From the NCBI GenBank assembly GCA_025450095.1, contig JANWID010000011.1, forward strand, positions 1 to 12,287: a DNA stretch of 12,287 nt. The letters are read 5' to 3'. This document shows positions 1 to 6,345 of this stretch, one piece after another (position 1 is the stretch's first letter; each line of letters opens with the position of its first letter). Under the pieces are notes generated by a model. That model made no database searches and was not told the origin of the DNA. It saw only the letters and a program-made list of their open reading frames with translations. Position numbers and translations under genes: made by a program. The stretch is from Bacteroidia bacterium (GTDB lineage Bacteria; Bacteroidota; Bacteroidia; AKYH767-A; OLB10).

Positions 1-223
1 CAAAGCCGGAGATCTCTATTTCAAGATTTTTGAAACATACCCTGATGATATCCTGGGGGATGATGCGCTGTATCGCCTGGCGTTATTGAATGAGATCAAC
101 CTGAAAAATAAGGATCGTGCCCGTGAACTCTATGAATTGCTGCTTACAAAATACCCCGGGTCGCTTTTTGTAGTCGATGCACGGAAGCGTTTCCGTTCCT
201 TACGTGGTGACGGGGTCAATTAA
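1..223 (+). CDS. Tetratricopeptide-repeat (TPR) protein, C-terminal fragment
   Basis: The reading frame is open from base 2 and ends at TAA 221-223, giving the last 73 residues of a protein whose start lies outside the window. The fragment is made of paired amphipathic helices with TPR-like spacing: a YFKIFETYPDD segment, then DDALYRLALL, then a helix around RARELYELLLTKYPGS, and it closes with ARKRFRSLRGD. From memory, this DDAL...A.ELY..LL..YPGS...ARKRFR.LRGD ending is common in Bacteroidota TPR proteins that are probably exported and act as protein-protein scaffolds. No catalytic motif is visible. The next gene starts 18 nt downstream on the same strand, which suggests co-transcription. 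Cellular location cannot be judged because the N-terminus is missing. The TPR call is fairly secure; a specific role is not. Confidence 0.8.
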   Translation, partial: KAGDLYFKIFETYPDDILGDDALYRLALLNEINLKNKDRARELYELLLTKYPGSLFVVDARKRFRSLRGDGVN

Positions 224-241
224 GTAACTGCAGAATCACTC

Positions 242-544
242 ATGATAATATATAATGTGACAATTAACATCAACCATGACGTTCATGATGAATGGCTCCG
301 GTGGATGAAAGAAGTTCATATTCCTGATGTATTAAAAACCGGCATGTTTACCGGGAGCAGTATGATGCGGCTTTTGGGAGATGAAGATTCGGGGGGCACT
401 ACATACGCTATTCAATACACATGCGCCACCTTGGCTGATTACCATCGCTATCAGAAAGAATTTGCTCCCGCACTTCAAAAAGAGGTTGCTGATAAATACA
501 GGGATAAATTCGTTGCATTCCGTACATTATTGGAAACTGTCTGA
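242..544 (+). CDS. DUF4286 family protein
   Basis: This 100-residue protein has no signal peptide or membrane segment, so it is probably cytoplasmic. The N-terminal MIIYNVTININ strand, the helix HDEWLRWMKEVHIPDVLKTG, a central strand pair including TTYAIQYTC, and the C-terminal helix with FAPALQKEVADKYRDKFVAFRTLLE match what I know of DUF4286. That is a small Bacteroidota family whose pattern resembles a ferredoxin-like, dimeric alpha/beta-barrel fold; the fold is inferred, and no biochemical function is established. The length is normal and nothing is disrupted. It lies 18 nt after the TPR gene and 3 nt before the DUF1571 gene, in a run that ends with rsmA. This placement near rsmA seems usual in the phylum and may simply reflect a conserved operon, not a shared function. 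The start at 242 is the only plausible ATG that keeps the first beta strand. Confidence 0.88.
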   Translation: MIIYNVTININHDVHDEWLRWMKEVHIPDVLKTGMFTGSSMMRLLGDEDSGGTTYAIQYTCATLADYHRYQKEFAPALQKEVADKYRDKFVAFRTLLETV

Positions 545-547
545 AAT

Positions 548-1396
548 ATGTTGCGTTATTTCCTTGCAGTAATCCTGTTCCTGGTTTTTACTGATTCACA
601 TGGTCAGAATAAAGGAGACGATCAATTATTGTTTGAAAGTATGCTTCAGAGTATTGAGAAAGTGCAAACCTGCACTTTTGTTCTGAACCTTGAGGAACGT
701 GTATTTGACAACATAGGGAAAGCAGAATTCGTCACCAAAGTGAATGTGAATCCATTTAAGGTTTATGCTTATTCAGTATTTCCTAACCCGGGTGCGGAAG
801 CATTATATGTAGACGGTGAGAATAATGGGAAAGTGCTGGTGAATCCAAACCGGTTTCCTTTTATCAACCTGAACCTTACTGTAAACAGTATGCTTCTGAG
901 AAAACGACATCAATTCAGCATGCTTGAATTTGGATTTTCATATATCCACGACATACTAAGCAGAAATATGATGAAGCATGGTGCCAGGTTTTTTGAATCA
1001 CTATCGCAAAAGCAGGACACTACCTACAACAATCACACATATCATGTTCTTGAAATCAGCAATAACGTGTTTGGCAAAACAACATATACAGTAATGGAAG
1101 GCGAAAACGTAACAGATATTGCAAGAAAACTCCTGGTCAACGATCATATGATTCTTGAAATGAACGAAAATATTTCCGATTACGATGACGTCAGTAAAGG
1201 TCAGGTGATAGTGGTGCCGAACAGTTTTGCAAAAAAAATTGTTTTGTTTATTGATAAGATCAACTTACTTCCGTTGGTGCAGTTGATATATGATGATAAA
1301 GGTTTTTACAGTAAGGTTGAAGTTTCATCATTCCGGATGAATCCTGTTATTCCAGGCGAAGAATTCTCAAGTGAATTTTCAAAATATCATTTCTGA
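548..1396 (+). CDS. Secreted DUF1571-type (LolA/RseB-like) protein with an internal LysM module
   Basis: The protein has 282 residues. Residues 1-19 form a signal peptide (MLRYFLAVILFLVF core, polar after it) with no lipobox cysteine, so a periplasmic location is inferred. Residues about 25-170 look like a DUF1571 / lipoprotein-carrier-like half-barrel: LLFESMLQSIEKVQTCTFVL opens it, followed by strands such as KVNVNPFKVYAYSV and GKVLVNP. Residues about 178-224 (bases about 1079-1219) read as a LysM repeat, with YTVMEGENVTDIARKL at its start and KGQVIVVP at its end, fitting the YTV..GD.L..IA...GQ.L.IP pattern. The beta-sheet protein then resumes with KKIVLFIDKINLLPLVQLIYDDKG, so the LysM is inserted and not terminal. 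Binding to peptidoglycan is an inference from LysM. The stop TGA overlaps the rsmA ATG by one base, implying translational coupling. The family assignment is from memory; the LysM call is the stronger part. Confidence 0.75.
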   Translation: MLRYFLAVILFLVFTDSHGQNKGDDQLLFESMLQSIEKVQTCTFVLNLEERVFDNIGKAEFVTKVNVNPFKVYAYSVFPNPGAEALYVDGENNGKVLVNPNRFPFINLNLTVNSMLLRKRHQFSMLEFGFSYIHDILSRNMMKHGARFFESLSQKQDTTYNNHTYHVLEISNNVFGKTTYTVMEGENVTDIARKLLVNDHMILEMNENISDYDDVSKGQVIVVPNSFAKKIVLFIDKINLLPLVQLIYDDKGFYSKVEVSSFRMNPVIPGEEFSSEFSKYHF

Positions 1397-2169
1397 TGCG
1401 ATCGCCGGTAAAACCTCTTAAAGGACTCGGGCAGCATTTTCTGAATAACCCGGAAACCGCCAGGCGCATCGCAACATCACTGGAAAAAAGTGATGTATAT
1501 AACCAGGTACTGGAAATTGGTCCGGGCACCGGGGTTCTCACTCAATACCTTCTCAATTTACCTGAAAAAAAACTGTATTGTATCGAAGTGGATGAACGGT
1601 CTGTAGATTACCTTCAAATCAATTTCCCGGAACTTAAGGGAAAAATCATGCACGGTGATTTTCTTAATGACCCGCTGAAATTTCTCGGGAATGAACCCTT
1701 TGCGGTAATTGGTAATTTCCCTTACAATATTTCGTCCCAGATTTTATTCAGGATTCTGGAATTTTATGAAAGAGTTCCGGAATTGGTTGGTATGTTCCAG
1801 ATGGAAGTTGCGCGACGTATAGCCACTGGACCGGGATCAAAGGATTATGGAATTCTGAGTGTATTACTGCAGGCACATTATGATATTGAATACCTTTTCA
1901 CTGTCCCTCCCGATCAGTTCGTACCACCACCAAAAGTTCAATCGGGTGTAATCAGAATGATTCTTAAAAAAGATCATCAACTGCAATGCGATCCTGTACT
2001 CTTTAAAAGAATTATAAAAACCGGTTTTAATCAACGACGTAAAACGTTGCGTAACTCCATCAAATCTTTATTACCTGACGATCGCACTAACATCCCCTAT
2101 CTCGATAAACGGCCGGAACAATTGCATTTTACTCAATTTGTTGAATTAGCATTGCTGTTGGCAAAGTAG
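1396..2169 (+). CDS. rsmA: 16S rRNA (adenine(1518)-N6/adenine(1519)-N6)-dimethyltransferase RsmA (KsgA)
   Basis: RsmA uses S-adenosylmethionine to dimethylate two adjacent adenines in the helix 45 loop near the 3' end of 16S rRNA, a late step of small-subunit assembly in the cytoplasm. The 257 residues are slightly short but within the family range. Visible motifs are KGLGQHFLNN (10-18), the SAM-binding loop EIGPGTG (40-46), the acidic residue E64 that would hold the ribose, GDF at 87-89, the catalytic NFPY (107-110, the N-(L/I/F)-P-Y signature of rRNA dimethylases), and the C-terminal FNQRRKTLRNSI (211-222). The start shares its A with the preceding TGA (TGATG), so the gene is coupled to the DUF1571 gene. 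It is the last gene of the plus-strand run. The stop is followed almost at once by a GCAGT-rich inverted repeat that could form the transcript's 3' end. Family loss gives kasugamycin resistance in other bacteria. Confidence 0.97.
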   Translation: MRSPVKPLKGLGQHFLNNPETARRIATSLEKSDVYNQVLEIGPGTGVLTQYLLNLPEKKLYCIEVDERSVDYLQINFPELKGKIMHGDFLNDPLKFLGNEPFAVIGNFPYNISSQILFRILEFYERVPELVGMFQMEVARRIATGPGSKDYGILSVLLQAHYDIEYLFTVPPDQFVPPPKVQSGVIRMILKKDHQLQCDPVLFKRIIKTGFNQRRKTLRNSIKSLLPDDRTNIPYLDKRPEQLHFTQFVELALLLAK

Positions 2170-2179
2170 GCAGAAAGCA

Positions 2180-2330
2180 GCAGGCAGTATGCAGCAAGCA
2201 GTCGGCAGTCAGCAGAAAACAATTTGCGACGATGTTTGTGAAATGACTATAATAAGTTTTTTGTATATCAATTCTAATTCAAGACTATTTAATTTTGTCG
2301 ACTGCCGACTGCTTGCTGGCGACTGCCAAC
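2180..2330. repeat. GCAGT-rich imperfect inverted repeat around an AT-rich core
   Basis: The left arm (about 2180-2211) and right arm (about 2297-2330) are reverse complements over roughly 30 nt with a few mismatches. The perfect core CAGCAAGCAGTCGGCAGTC at 2192-2210 pairs with 2300-2318, leaving an 89-nt loop that is AT-rich. Each arm is also internally repetitive, built from GCAGT/GCAGC units. It begins 11 nt after the rsmA stop. Transcribed, it would form a long stem that could stabilise or terminate the rsmA mRNA, but no T-tract follows the right arm. Similar GCAGTnGGCAGT strings occur between genes in many Bacteroidota genomes as far as I recall, so a dispersed REP- or MITE-like element is a reasonable inference. 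There is no open reading frame inside and no clear target-site duplication. Confidence 0.75.
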
Positions 2331-2361
2331 TGATTTAGGGATTTCGTTTGAGAATTATACT

Positions 2362-2369
2362 TACTTTTG
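2362..2369 (+). promoter_or_regulatory. Bacteroidota-type -7 promoter element upstream of the M-box
   Basis: TACTTTTG is an exact match to the TAnnTTTG -7 consensus used by the Bacteroidota primary sigma factor. Transcription would begin about 6-8 nt downstream, near 2376, which is just ahead of the first M-box stem at 2381, as expected for a riboswitch leader. A TTTG lies at 2347-2350, but only 11 nt upstream, closer than the usual 19-21 nt, so the -33 element is poor or absent. Confidence 0.65.
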
Positions 2370-2380
2370 CACCGGCATCC

Positions 2381-2546
2381 AAAGCTTGTTAGGTGAGGTT
2401 ACTGAATGAAAAAAGGCTGCTGCCCGGAAATGTCGAGAGACGCCAATGGGTAGAACAGGCATAGTCGAAATAAGGCTTTGCATAACGCAGCTTCCCGGAT
2501 CAATCGGGATAAGTCATTCTGAACTAAAGCTCAACGAGGGGCTTTT
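2381..2546 (+). promoter_or_regulatory. M-box (ykoK leader) Mg2+-sensing riboswitch
   Basis: The leader carries the conserved M-box blocks in order: GTTAGGTGAGG (2388-2398), CTGCTGCCC (2417-2425), GACGCCAATGGG (2439-2450), GTCGAAATAAGG (2464-2475), GCAGCTTCCCGG (2488-2499), and CTAAAGCTCAACGA (2524-2537). The closing stem P1 pairs 2381-2390 with about 2533-2545, with a small bulge. M-box RNAs compact on binding several Mg2+ ions and usually lower expression of Mg2+ uptake genes when Mg2+ is plentiful. The gene that follows is mgtE, a textbook M-box target, which supports the call independently. The element is complete. It is preceded by a well-placed -7 promoter element and followed by about 120 nt of expression platform. 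Confidence 0.95.
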
Positions 2547-2628
2547 GTTGACTGAATTCTATTACCGTACAGGAACTGTGGTTTACCACTTAAATTTTCC
2601 ATGTAGCAGGTCTTTTCTTTAATCCGGA

Positions 2629-2666
2629 TTCACTGCACCAGTCCTACGCATATTGGTTGCAGTGAA
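2629..2666 (+). promoter_or_regulatory. Hairpin abutting the mgtE start codon, candidate expression platform
   Basis: TTCACTGCA at 2629-2637 is perfectly complementary to TGCAGTGAA at 2658-2666. Two further pairs (CC 2638-2639 with GG 2655-2656) follow after a one-base bulge, leaving a 15-nt loop. The 3' strand ends 2 nt before the mgtE ATG at 2669. No T-run follows, so this is not a standard intrinsic terminator. A structure here would occlude the ribosome landing site, so translational control by the upstream M-box is plausible. I could not find a clear competing antisequestor strand, so the switching mechanism is inferred. Confidence 0.55.
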
Positions 2667-2668
2667 AC

Positions 2669-4048
2669 ATGGAGATCGATAACAACAAAACAGATATTCA
2701 GGGGCTGCTCGAATCGCGCGACCTGCAGGGGCTTAAAAGTCTGCTGACAGATTGGGTTCCGGAGGAGCTGACACTGTTGTGCGAGGACATGGATATTCAA
2801 GACCAGCTCCAGGTCTTTAAAGCCATTGACCGGGATCGTGCATTCCAGCTTTTTGAAAACCTGGATATAGGAATTCAGAAAACACTCGTAGATAATTTAC
2901 CGAACCGTTTGCTGGCTCTCATTCTGAATGATATGTCGGCTGATAACCGGACGGCGCTTTTTGAAGAGCTCAATTCCGAACAGCTGAATAAAATATTAAA
3001 GCTGTTGACACAGAAAGAGCGGATCATCGCACTTTCACTTTTGGGTTACCCGGAAGATTCTATCGGGCGACTCATGACACCCGAATACATGACCATCAGG
3101 GAACACTGGACAGTAAGCCAGGTACTGGATTATATCCGTGAAAACGGGGAAAGCAGCGAAACACTCGACATCCTGTATATTGTTGATGAAAAAGGATACT
3201 TAATCGATGATGTTAAAATCGGAGAAGTGTTACTTGCACCATTGGATGAGAAAGTCAGTGAACTCATGGATGGAAGACGCACCGCCTTGCTGGTAACGGA
3301 TGATGAAGAAGTTGCTATCAATACCTTCACAGAATTTAACCGGGTGGCGTTACCGGTGACAGATGCATATGGTTTACTTCTGGGAATTGTGACCATTGAT
3401 GACGTGCTGGCCCTGGCAAAAAAGGAAGATACTGAGGATATCCAGAAACTGGGTGGTGTGGAAGCTTTTGAAGAACCCTACATGGAAGTTCCTGTACTAA
3501 AAATGATCGGTAAACGCGCTCCCTGGCTTATCATTCTTTTCCTGGGAGAATTACTAACTGCTTCGGCTATGGCTTTTTTTGAGCATGAAATAGCGAGAGC
3601 TGTGGTTCTGGCTTTATTCATTCCGTTGATCGTATCAAGTGGCGGAAATTCCGGCTCTCAGGCTGCAACGTTGATCATCCGGGCGATGGCATTGGGTGAA
3701 GTAACGTTGAATGACTGGTTCCGGATCCTGCATCGTGAAATTTATTCAGGACTATTACTTGGTTTACTGTTGGGAATACTTGGTTTTGCGCGAATCGCAG
3801 TCTGGAGCATGTTTACAAATTTATATGGCGAACACTGGCTGGCCGTAGCAGTTACCATCGGATTATCGCTTACCGGTGTTGTTTTATGGGGCAGTCTTAT
3901 GGGTTCTATGCTTCCACTGATATTAAAAAGACTGGGAGCTGATCCGGCAACATCATCTGCACCTTTTATTGCCACACTGGTAGATGTAACCGGTTTGCTT
4001 ATTTACTTCAGCCTTGCAGCTTTGCTTTTATCAGGAACACTTTTATAA
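2669..4048 (+). CDS. mgtE: Magnesium transporter MgtE
   Basis: MgtE is a homodimeric inner-membrane Mg2+ channel whose cytoplasmic domains close it when Mg2+ is high. The 459 residues match the usual length. Residues about 1-130 form the helical N domain with repeated L-rich helices. SIGRLMTPEYMTI (131-143) begins the CBS pair, which runs to about 255 and includes FNRVALPVTD and LLGIVTIDDVL. A connecting helix leads into about five membrane segments from residue 285 onward. The channel signature SSGGNSGSQAATL (323-335) and the segment ADPATSSAPFIATLVDVTG (424-442) are intact; D439 sits where the pore aspartate of Thermus MgtE is found. An M-box riboswitch precedes the gene, so both RNA and protein would sense Mg2+. 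The dehydrogenase gene begins 2 nt after the stop. The ATG at 2669 is set by the hairpin and leader just upstream. Confidence 0.97.
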   Translation: MEIDNNKTDIQGLLESRDLQGLKSLLTDWVPEELTLLCEDMDIQDQLQVFKAIDRDRAFQLFENLDIGIQKTLVDNLPNRLLALILNDMSADNRTALFEELNSEQLNKILKLLTQKERIIALSLLGYPEDSIGRLMTPEYMTIREHWTVSQVLDYIRENGESSETLDILYIVDEKGYLIDDVKIGEVLLAPLDEKVSELMDGRRTALLVTDDEEVAINTFTEFNRVALPVTDAYGLLLGIVTIDDVLALAKKEDTEDIQKLGGVEAFEEPYMEVPVLKMIGKRAPWLIILFLGELLTASAMAFFEHEIARAVVLALFIPLIVSSGGNSGSQAATLIIRAMALGEVTLNDWFRILHREIYSGLLLGLLLGILGFARIAVWSMFTNLYGEHWLAVAVTIGLSLTGVVLWGSLMGSMLPLILKRLGADPATSSAPFIATLVDVTGLLIYFSLAALLLSGTLL

Positions 4049-4050
4049 CT

Positions 4051-4998
4051 ATGGCGAAAAGAGTTTTGTTTTCTGATACAGTACACCCGGCTTTGCAGTT
4101 CAGGCTTGAACAACATGGATGGGAATGCATGGATGGAACATCTTGGTCAAGGGAAAAAACCATAGCGGAAATTTCAGGTTATAACGGTATTGTTATACGA
4201 AGCCGGTTTCGGCTCGACCAATCGATTCTTGAAAAAGCCACCATCCTGAAATTCATTGCCAGGGCCGGGGCAGGAATGGAGAATATTGATACTCTATATG
4301 CTGAACAACATGGCATCACTTGCCTCAATGCTCCTGAAGGAAACCGGAATGCTGTAGCCGAACATGCACTGGGAATGCTCCTGGCTTTGTTGAATAATCT
4401 TGTTAAAGCCGACCGCGAAATACGACAGGGTTCATGGCTCAGAGAGGCAAACAGGGGAAATGAACTTGATGGGAAAACCATCGGAGTAATAGGTTGCGGC
4501 AACACAGGATCATCCTTTGTAAAAAAGCTAAGGGGGTTTGATGTACGGATACTTGTAAATGATCCTTATATCCGGGTTCCTCAGGATTTGTATCCTGATT
4601 TATTACAGGTGCCTCTCAACGATCTTTTTGAACATTGTGATATAATTTCATTTCATGTTCCCCTTAATGATGAAACATCATACATGGTGAATGAAAAATT
4701 CCTGAATTCATTTAATGAACCAGTGTACCTGCTTAATACTTCCCGCGGAAAGATCCTCAATACCGCAGACCTTGTAACTGCACTGGAAAATGGAAAGCTG
4801 AAAGGCGCAGCGCTGGATGTTCTCGAATATGAAAGTCTATCATTTGAAAACCTGGCAGGAGAACAACTACCATTCCCACTACGTAGCTTATTAAAACTTG
4901 AAAATGTTATTCTATCTCCACACATAGCCGGATGGTCGGTTGAATCGCACCGGAAAATTTCAGAAGTACTTGCATCTAAAATTTTATCGCTGGCTTAG
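4051..4998 (+). CDS. D-2-hydroxyacid dehydrogenase, SerA-like (possible D-3-phosphoglycerate dehydrogenase)
   Basis: This 315-residue cytoplasmic NAD(P)-dependent oxidoreductase interconverts a D-2-hydroxyacid and a 2-ketoacid. An N-terminal substrate lobe contains RAGAGMENID (71-80). The Rossmann loop is GVIGCGNTG (145-153, GxGxxG). The catalytic set appears complete: Arg232 in NTSRG, Glu261 after GAALDVLEYE, and His291 in SPHIAG. It lacks the C-terminal ACT or ASB domains of long SerA enzymes, so feedback control by serine is not expected. Phosphoglycerate is the likeliest substrate by similarity, but glycerate, glyoxylate or another hydroxyacid cannot be excluded, so I give no gene symbol. 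The 2-nt gap to mgtE implies one transcript under the M-box, although a metabolic link to Mg2+ is not obvious. Its last 15 nt overlap the 3' end of nhaA on the other strand, and no terminator lies between them. Confidence 0.88.
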   Translation: MAKRVLFSDTVHPALQFRLEQHGWECMDGTSWSREKTIAEISGYNGIVIRSRFRLDQSILEKATILKFIARAGAGMENIDTLYAEQHGITCLNAPEGNRNAVAEHALGMLLALLNNLVKADREIRQGSWLREANRGNELDGKTIGVIGCGNTGSSFVKKLRGFDVRILVNDPYIRVPQDLYPDLLQVPLNDLFEHCDIISFHVPLNDETSYMVNEKFLNSFNEPVYLLNTSRGKILNTADLVTALENGKLKGAALDVLEYESLSFENLAGEQLPFPLRSLLKLENVILSPHIAGWSVESHRKISEVLASKILSLA

Positions 4999-6345
4999 TT
5001 TATCGGTATTTTGTGATGCGATTTTCAAAATAATAAACCCGGAAATCCCTGCTAAAACCGAAGCTGCAAAGATTCCGAATTTTGCCTGTAATATCAGGGA
5101 TTCATTGTCATATGCCAGGTCTGAAACAAATAATGACATCGTGAATCCAATTCCGGCAAGAATTGAGATTCCCAATATATGAAGTGCGCTGACCCCGTCT
5201 GGAAGTTTCGATAATTTCAACTTAATCATCAGGAAAACTGTTCCTGCTACACCGATTGTTTTGCCTAACAATAATCCAAGGAATACTCCCCAGGTAACTG
5301 ATTCAGATAATAGCTCCCCGATATTATACGGAATTGTAATACCGGCATTACACAAAGCAAAAACAGGCATCACAACAAAAGATACGAATGGATGCATCGC
5401 ATGTTCCAGGCGTTGAAGTGGTGTTAATGCATGTTTCGAAAGCGCCCTCACTTTTTGAAGAATAATAAGTTGTTCCGTTGTAACTGTTGAGACCTGGTTG
5501 GGAATGGCTTCTCTGAAACCGGAAGCAAGCCTTTCAAGTGCCTGGGGAAAATCTCTTTCAGAAACTTTAACGTTTGCAGGAATGGTAAAAGCCAGCAACA
5601 CCGCGGCGATTGTAGGATGAACTCCTGACATTAAAAATGCAAGCCATAATCCTCCTATACCGATAACAGCATAAAATACTGTATTCCGCACACCAATATA
5701 ATTCGCGAATATTAATATTGATAAATAAAAAGCTGCGTTCAGAAGACTTACGGCATCAATAGTTCCTGTATAAAAAAATGCGATGACCAGCACAGCACCG
5801 ATATCGTCAGCAATAGCGAGCGCCATCAGGAAAACCTTGAGTGCAAAAGGCACCCTGTCGCCTAAGAGGTAAACAACTCCCAGTGCAAATGCAATGTCAG
5901 TTGCCATCGGAATTCCCCATCCATTCATTGCCTCTCCCCCGTTGTTGAAAAAAAGAAACAAGAGAGCTGGTACAACCATTCCGCCCAGGGCTGCTGCAAC
6001 GGGAAGTAGTGCTTTTTTTCGATCGTTCAGTTCGCCGGCTATGATTTCACGTTTTAGTTCAAGCCCAACCACAAAGAAAAATACAGCCATCAATCCATCA
6101 TTAATCCAATGTTGTAATGACTTTGACAAACTATAGCTGCTGAATGAAACAGAAAATTCATAATGCCAGAAGCGATTGAAGGCTTCGGCAAAAGGTGAAT
6201 TGGAAATTACAATAGCTGTAACAGCAGCCATGAAAAGTAATATTCCGCTGGCAGCGCTGTTGTTAATATATTTTTTAGCAGGATCCAGGAGCCACCGGTC
6301 GATGGGTGTGCTTTGAACAGTTTCCGGCTTCAGCTTAACGTCCAC
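4984..6345 (-). CDS. nhaA: Na+/H+ antiporter NhaA
   Basis: NhaA is an inner-membrane secondary transporter that exports Na+ (or Li+) in exchange for protons, giving salt and alkaline-pH tolerance. With the GTG start at 6345 it has 453 residues and about a dozen hydrophobic segments. Hallmarks, in that numbering, are FFVVGLELKREI (90-101), IPMATDIAFALG (145-156), the ion-binding pair Asp180-Asp181 in ALAIADDIGAV, GKTIG with its lysine, and ISILAGIGFTMSLF near the end. An ATG exists at 6435, but the extra 30 residues would lie inside the acyltransferase gene and look like antiporter-unrelated, out-of-frame sequence. The GTG gives a normal lead-in (DRWLLDPAKKYINN before SGILL) and an 11-nt overlap with the upstream stop, which suggests coupling. 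The 3' end overlaps the convergent dehydrogenase gene. Confidence 0.95.
   Translation of the reverse strand: MDVKLKPETVQSTPIDRWLLDPAKKYINNSAASGILLFMAAVTAIVISNSPFAEAFNRFWHYEFSVSFSSYSLSKSLQHWINDGLMAVFFFVVGLELKREIIAGELNDRKKALLPVAAALGGMVVPALLFLFFNNGGEAMNGWGIPMATDIAFALGVVYLLGDRVPFALKVFLMALAIADDIGAVLVIAFFYTGTIDAVSLLNAAFYLSILIFANYIGVRNTVFYAVIGIGGLWLAFLMSGVHPTIAAVLLAFTIPANVKVSERDFPQALERLASGFREAIPNQVSTVTTEQLIILQKVRALSKHALTPLQRLEHAMHPFVSFVVMPVFALCNAGITIPYNIGELLSESVTWGVFLGLLLGKTIGVAGTVFLMIKLKLSKLPDGVSALHILGISILAGIGFTMSLFVSDLAYDNESLILQAKFGIFAASVLAGISGFIILKIASQNTDKLSQR

Noticed and set aside
381..572. 63-codon plus-strand frame within the DUF4286 gene
   Set aside because: It is the +1-type shadow of DUF4286, whose own frame matches a known family and fits the operon spacing.
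1347..1541. 64-codon minus-strand frame over the rsmA start
   Set aside because: Antisense to well-supported DUF1571 and rsmA coding sequence; no recognisable motif.
2170..2216. Short regularly spaced GCAG units resembling a CRISPR array
   Set aside because: The units are 6-8 nt with no unique spacers and form one arm of an inverted repeat; no cas genes are present.
2578..2589. GTGG-TTTA-CCAC hairpin followed by an AT-rich stretch, as an M-box terminator
   Set aside because: Only four base pairs, and the downstream bases include AAA before TTTT; too weak to terminate.
2629..2666. Start-adjacent hairpin read as an intrinsic terminator of the M-box leader
   Set aside because: There is no T-run after the stem, and the sequence goes straight into the mgtE start codon.
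4940..5182. 80-codon plus-strand frame after the dehydrogenase gene
   Set aside because: It is almost wholly antisense to the nhaA 3' coding region, has no family resemblance, and its composition follows from nhaA codons.
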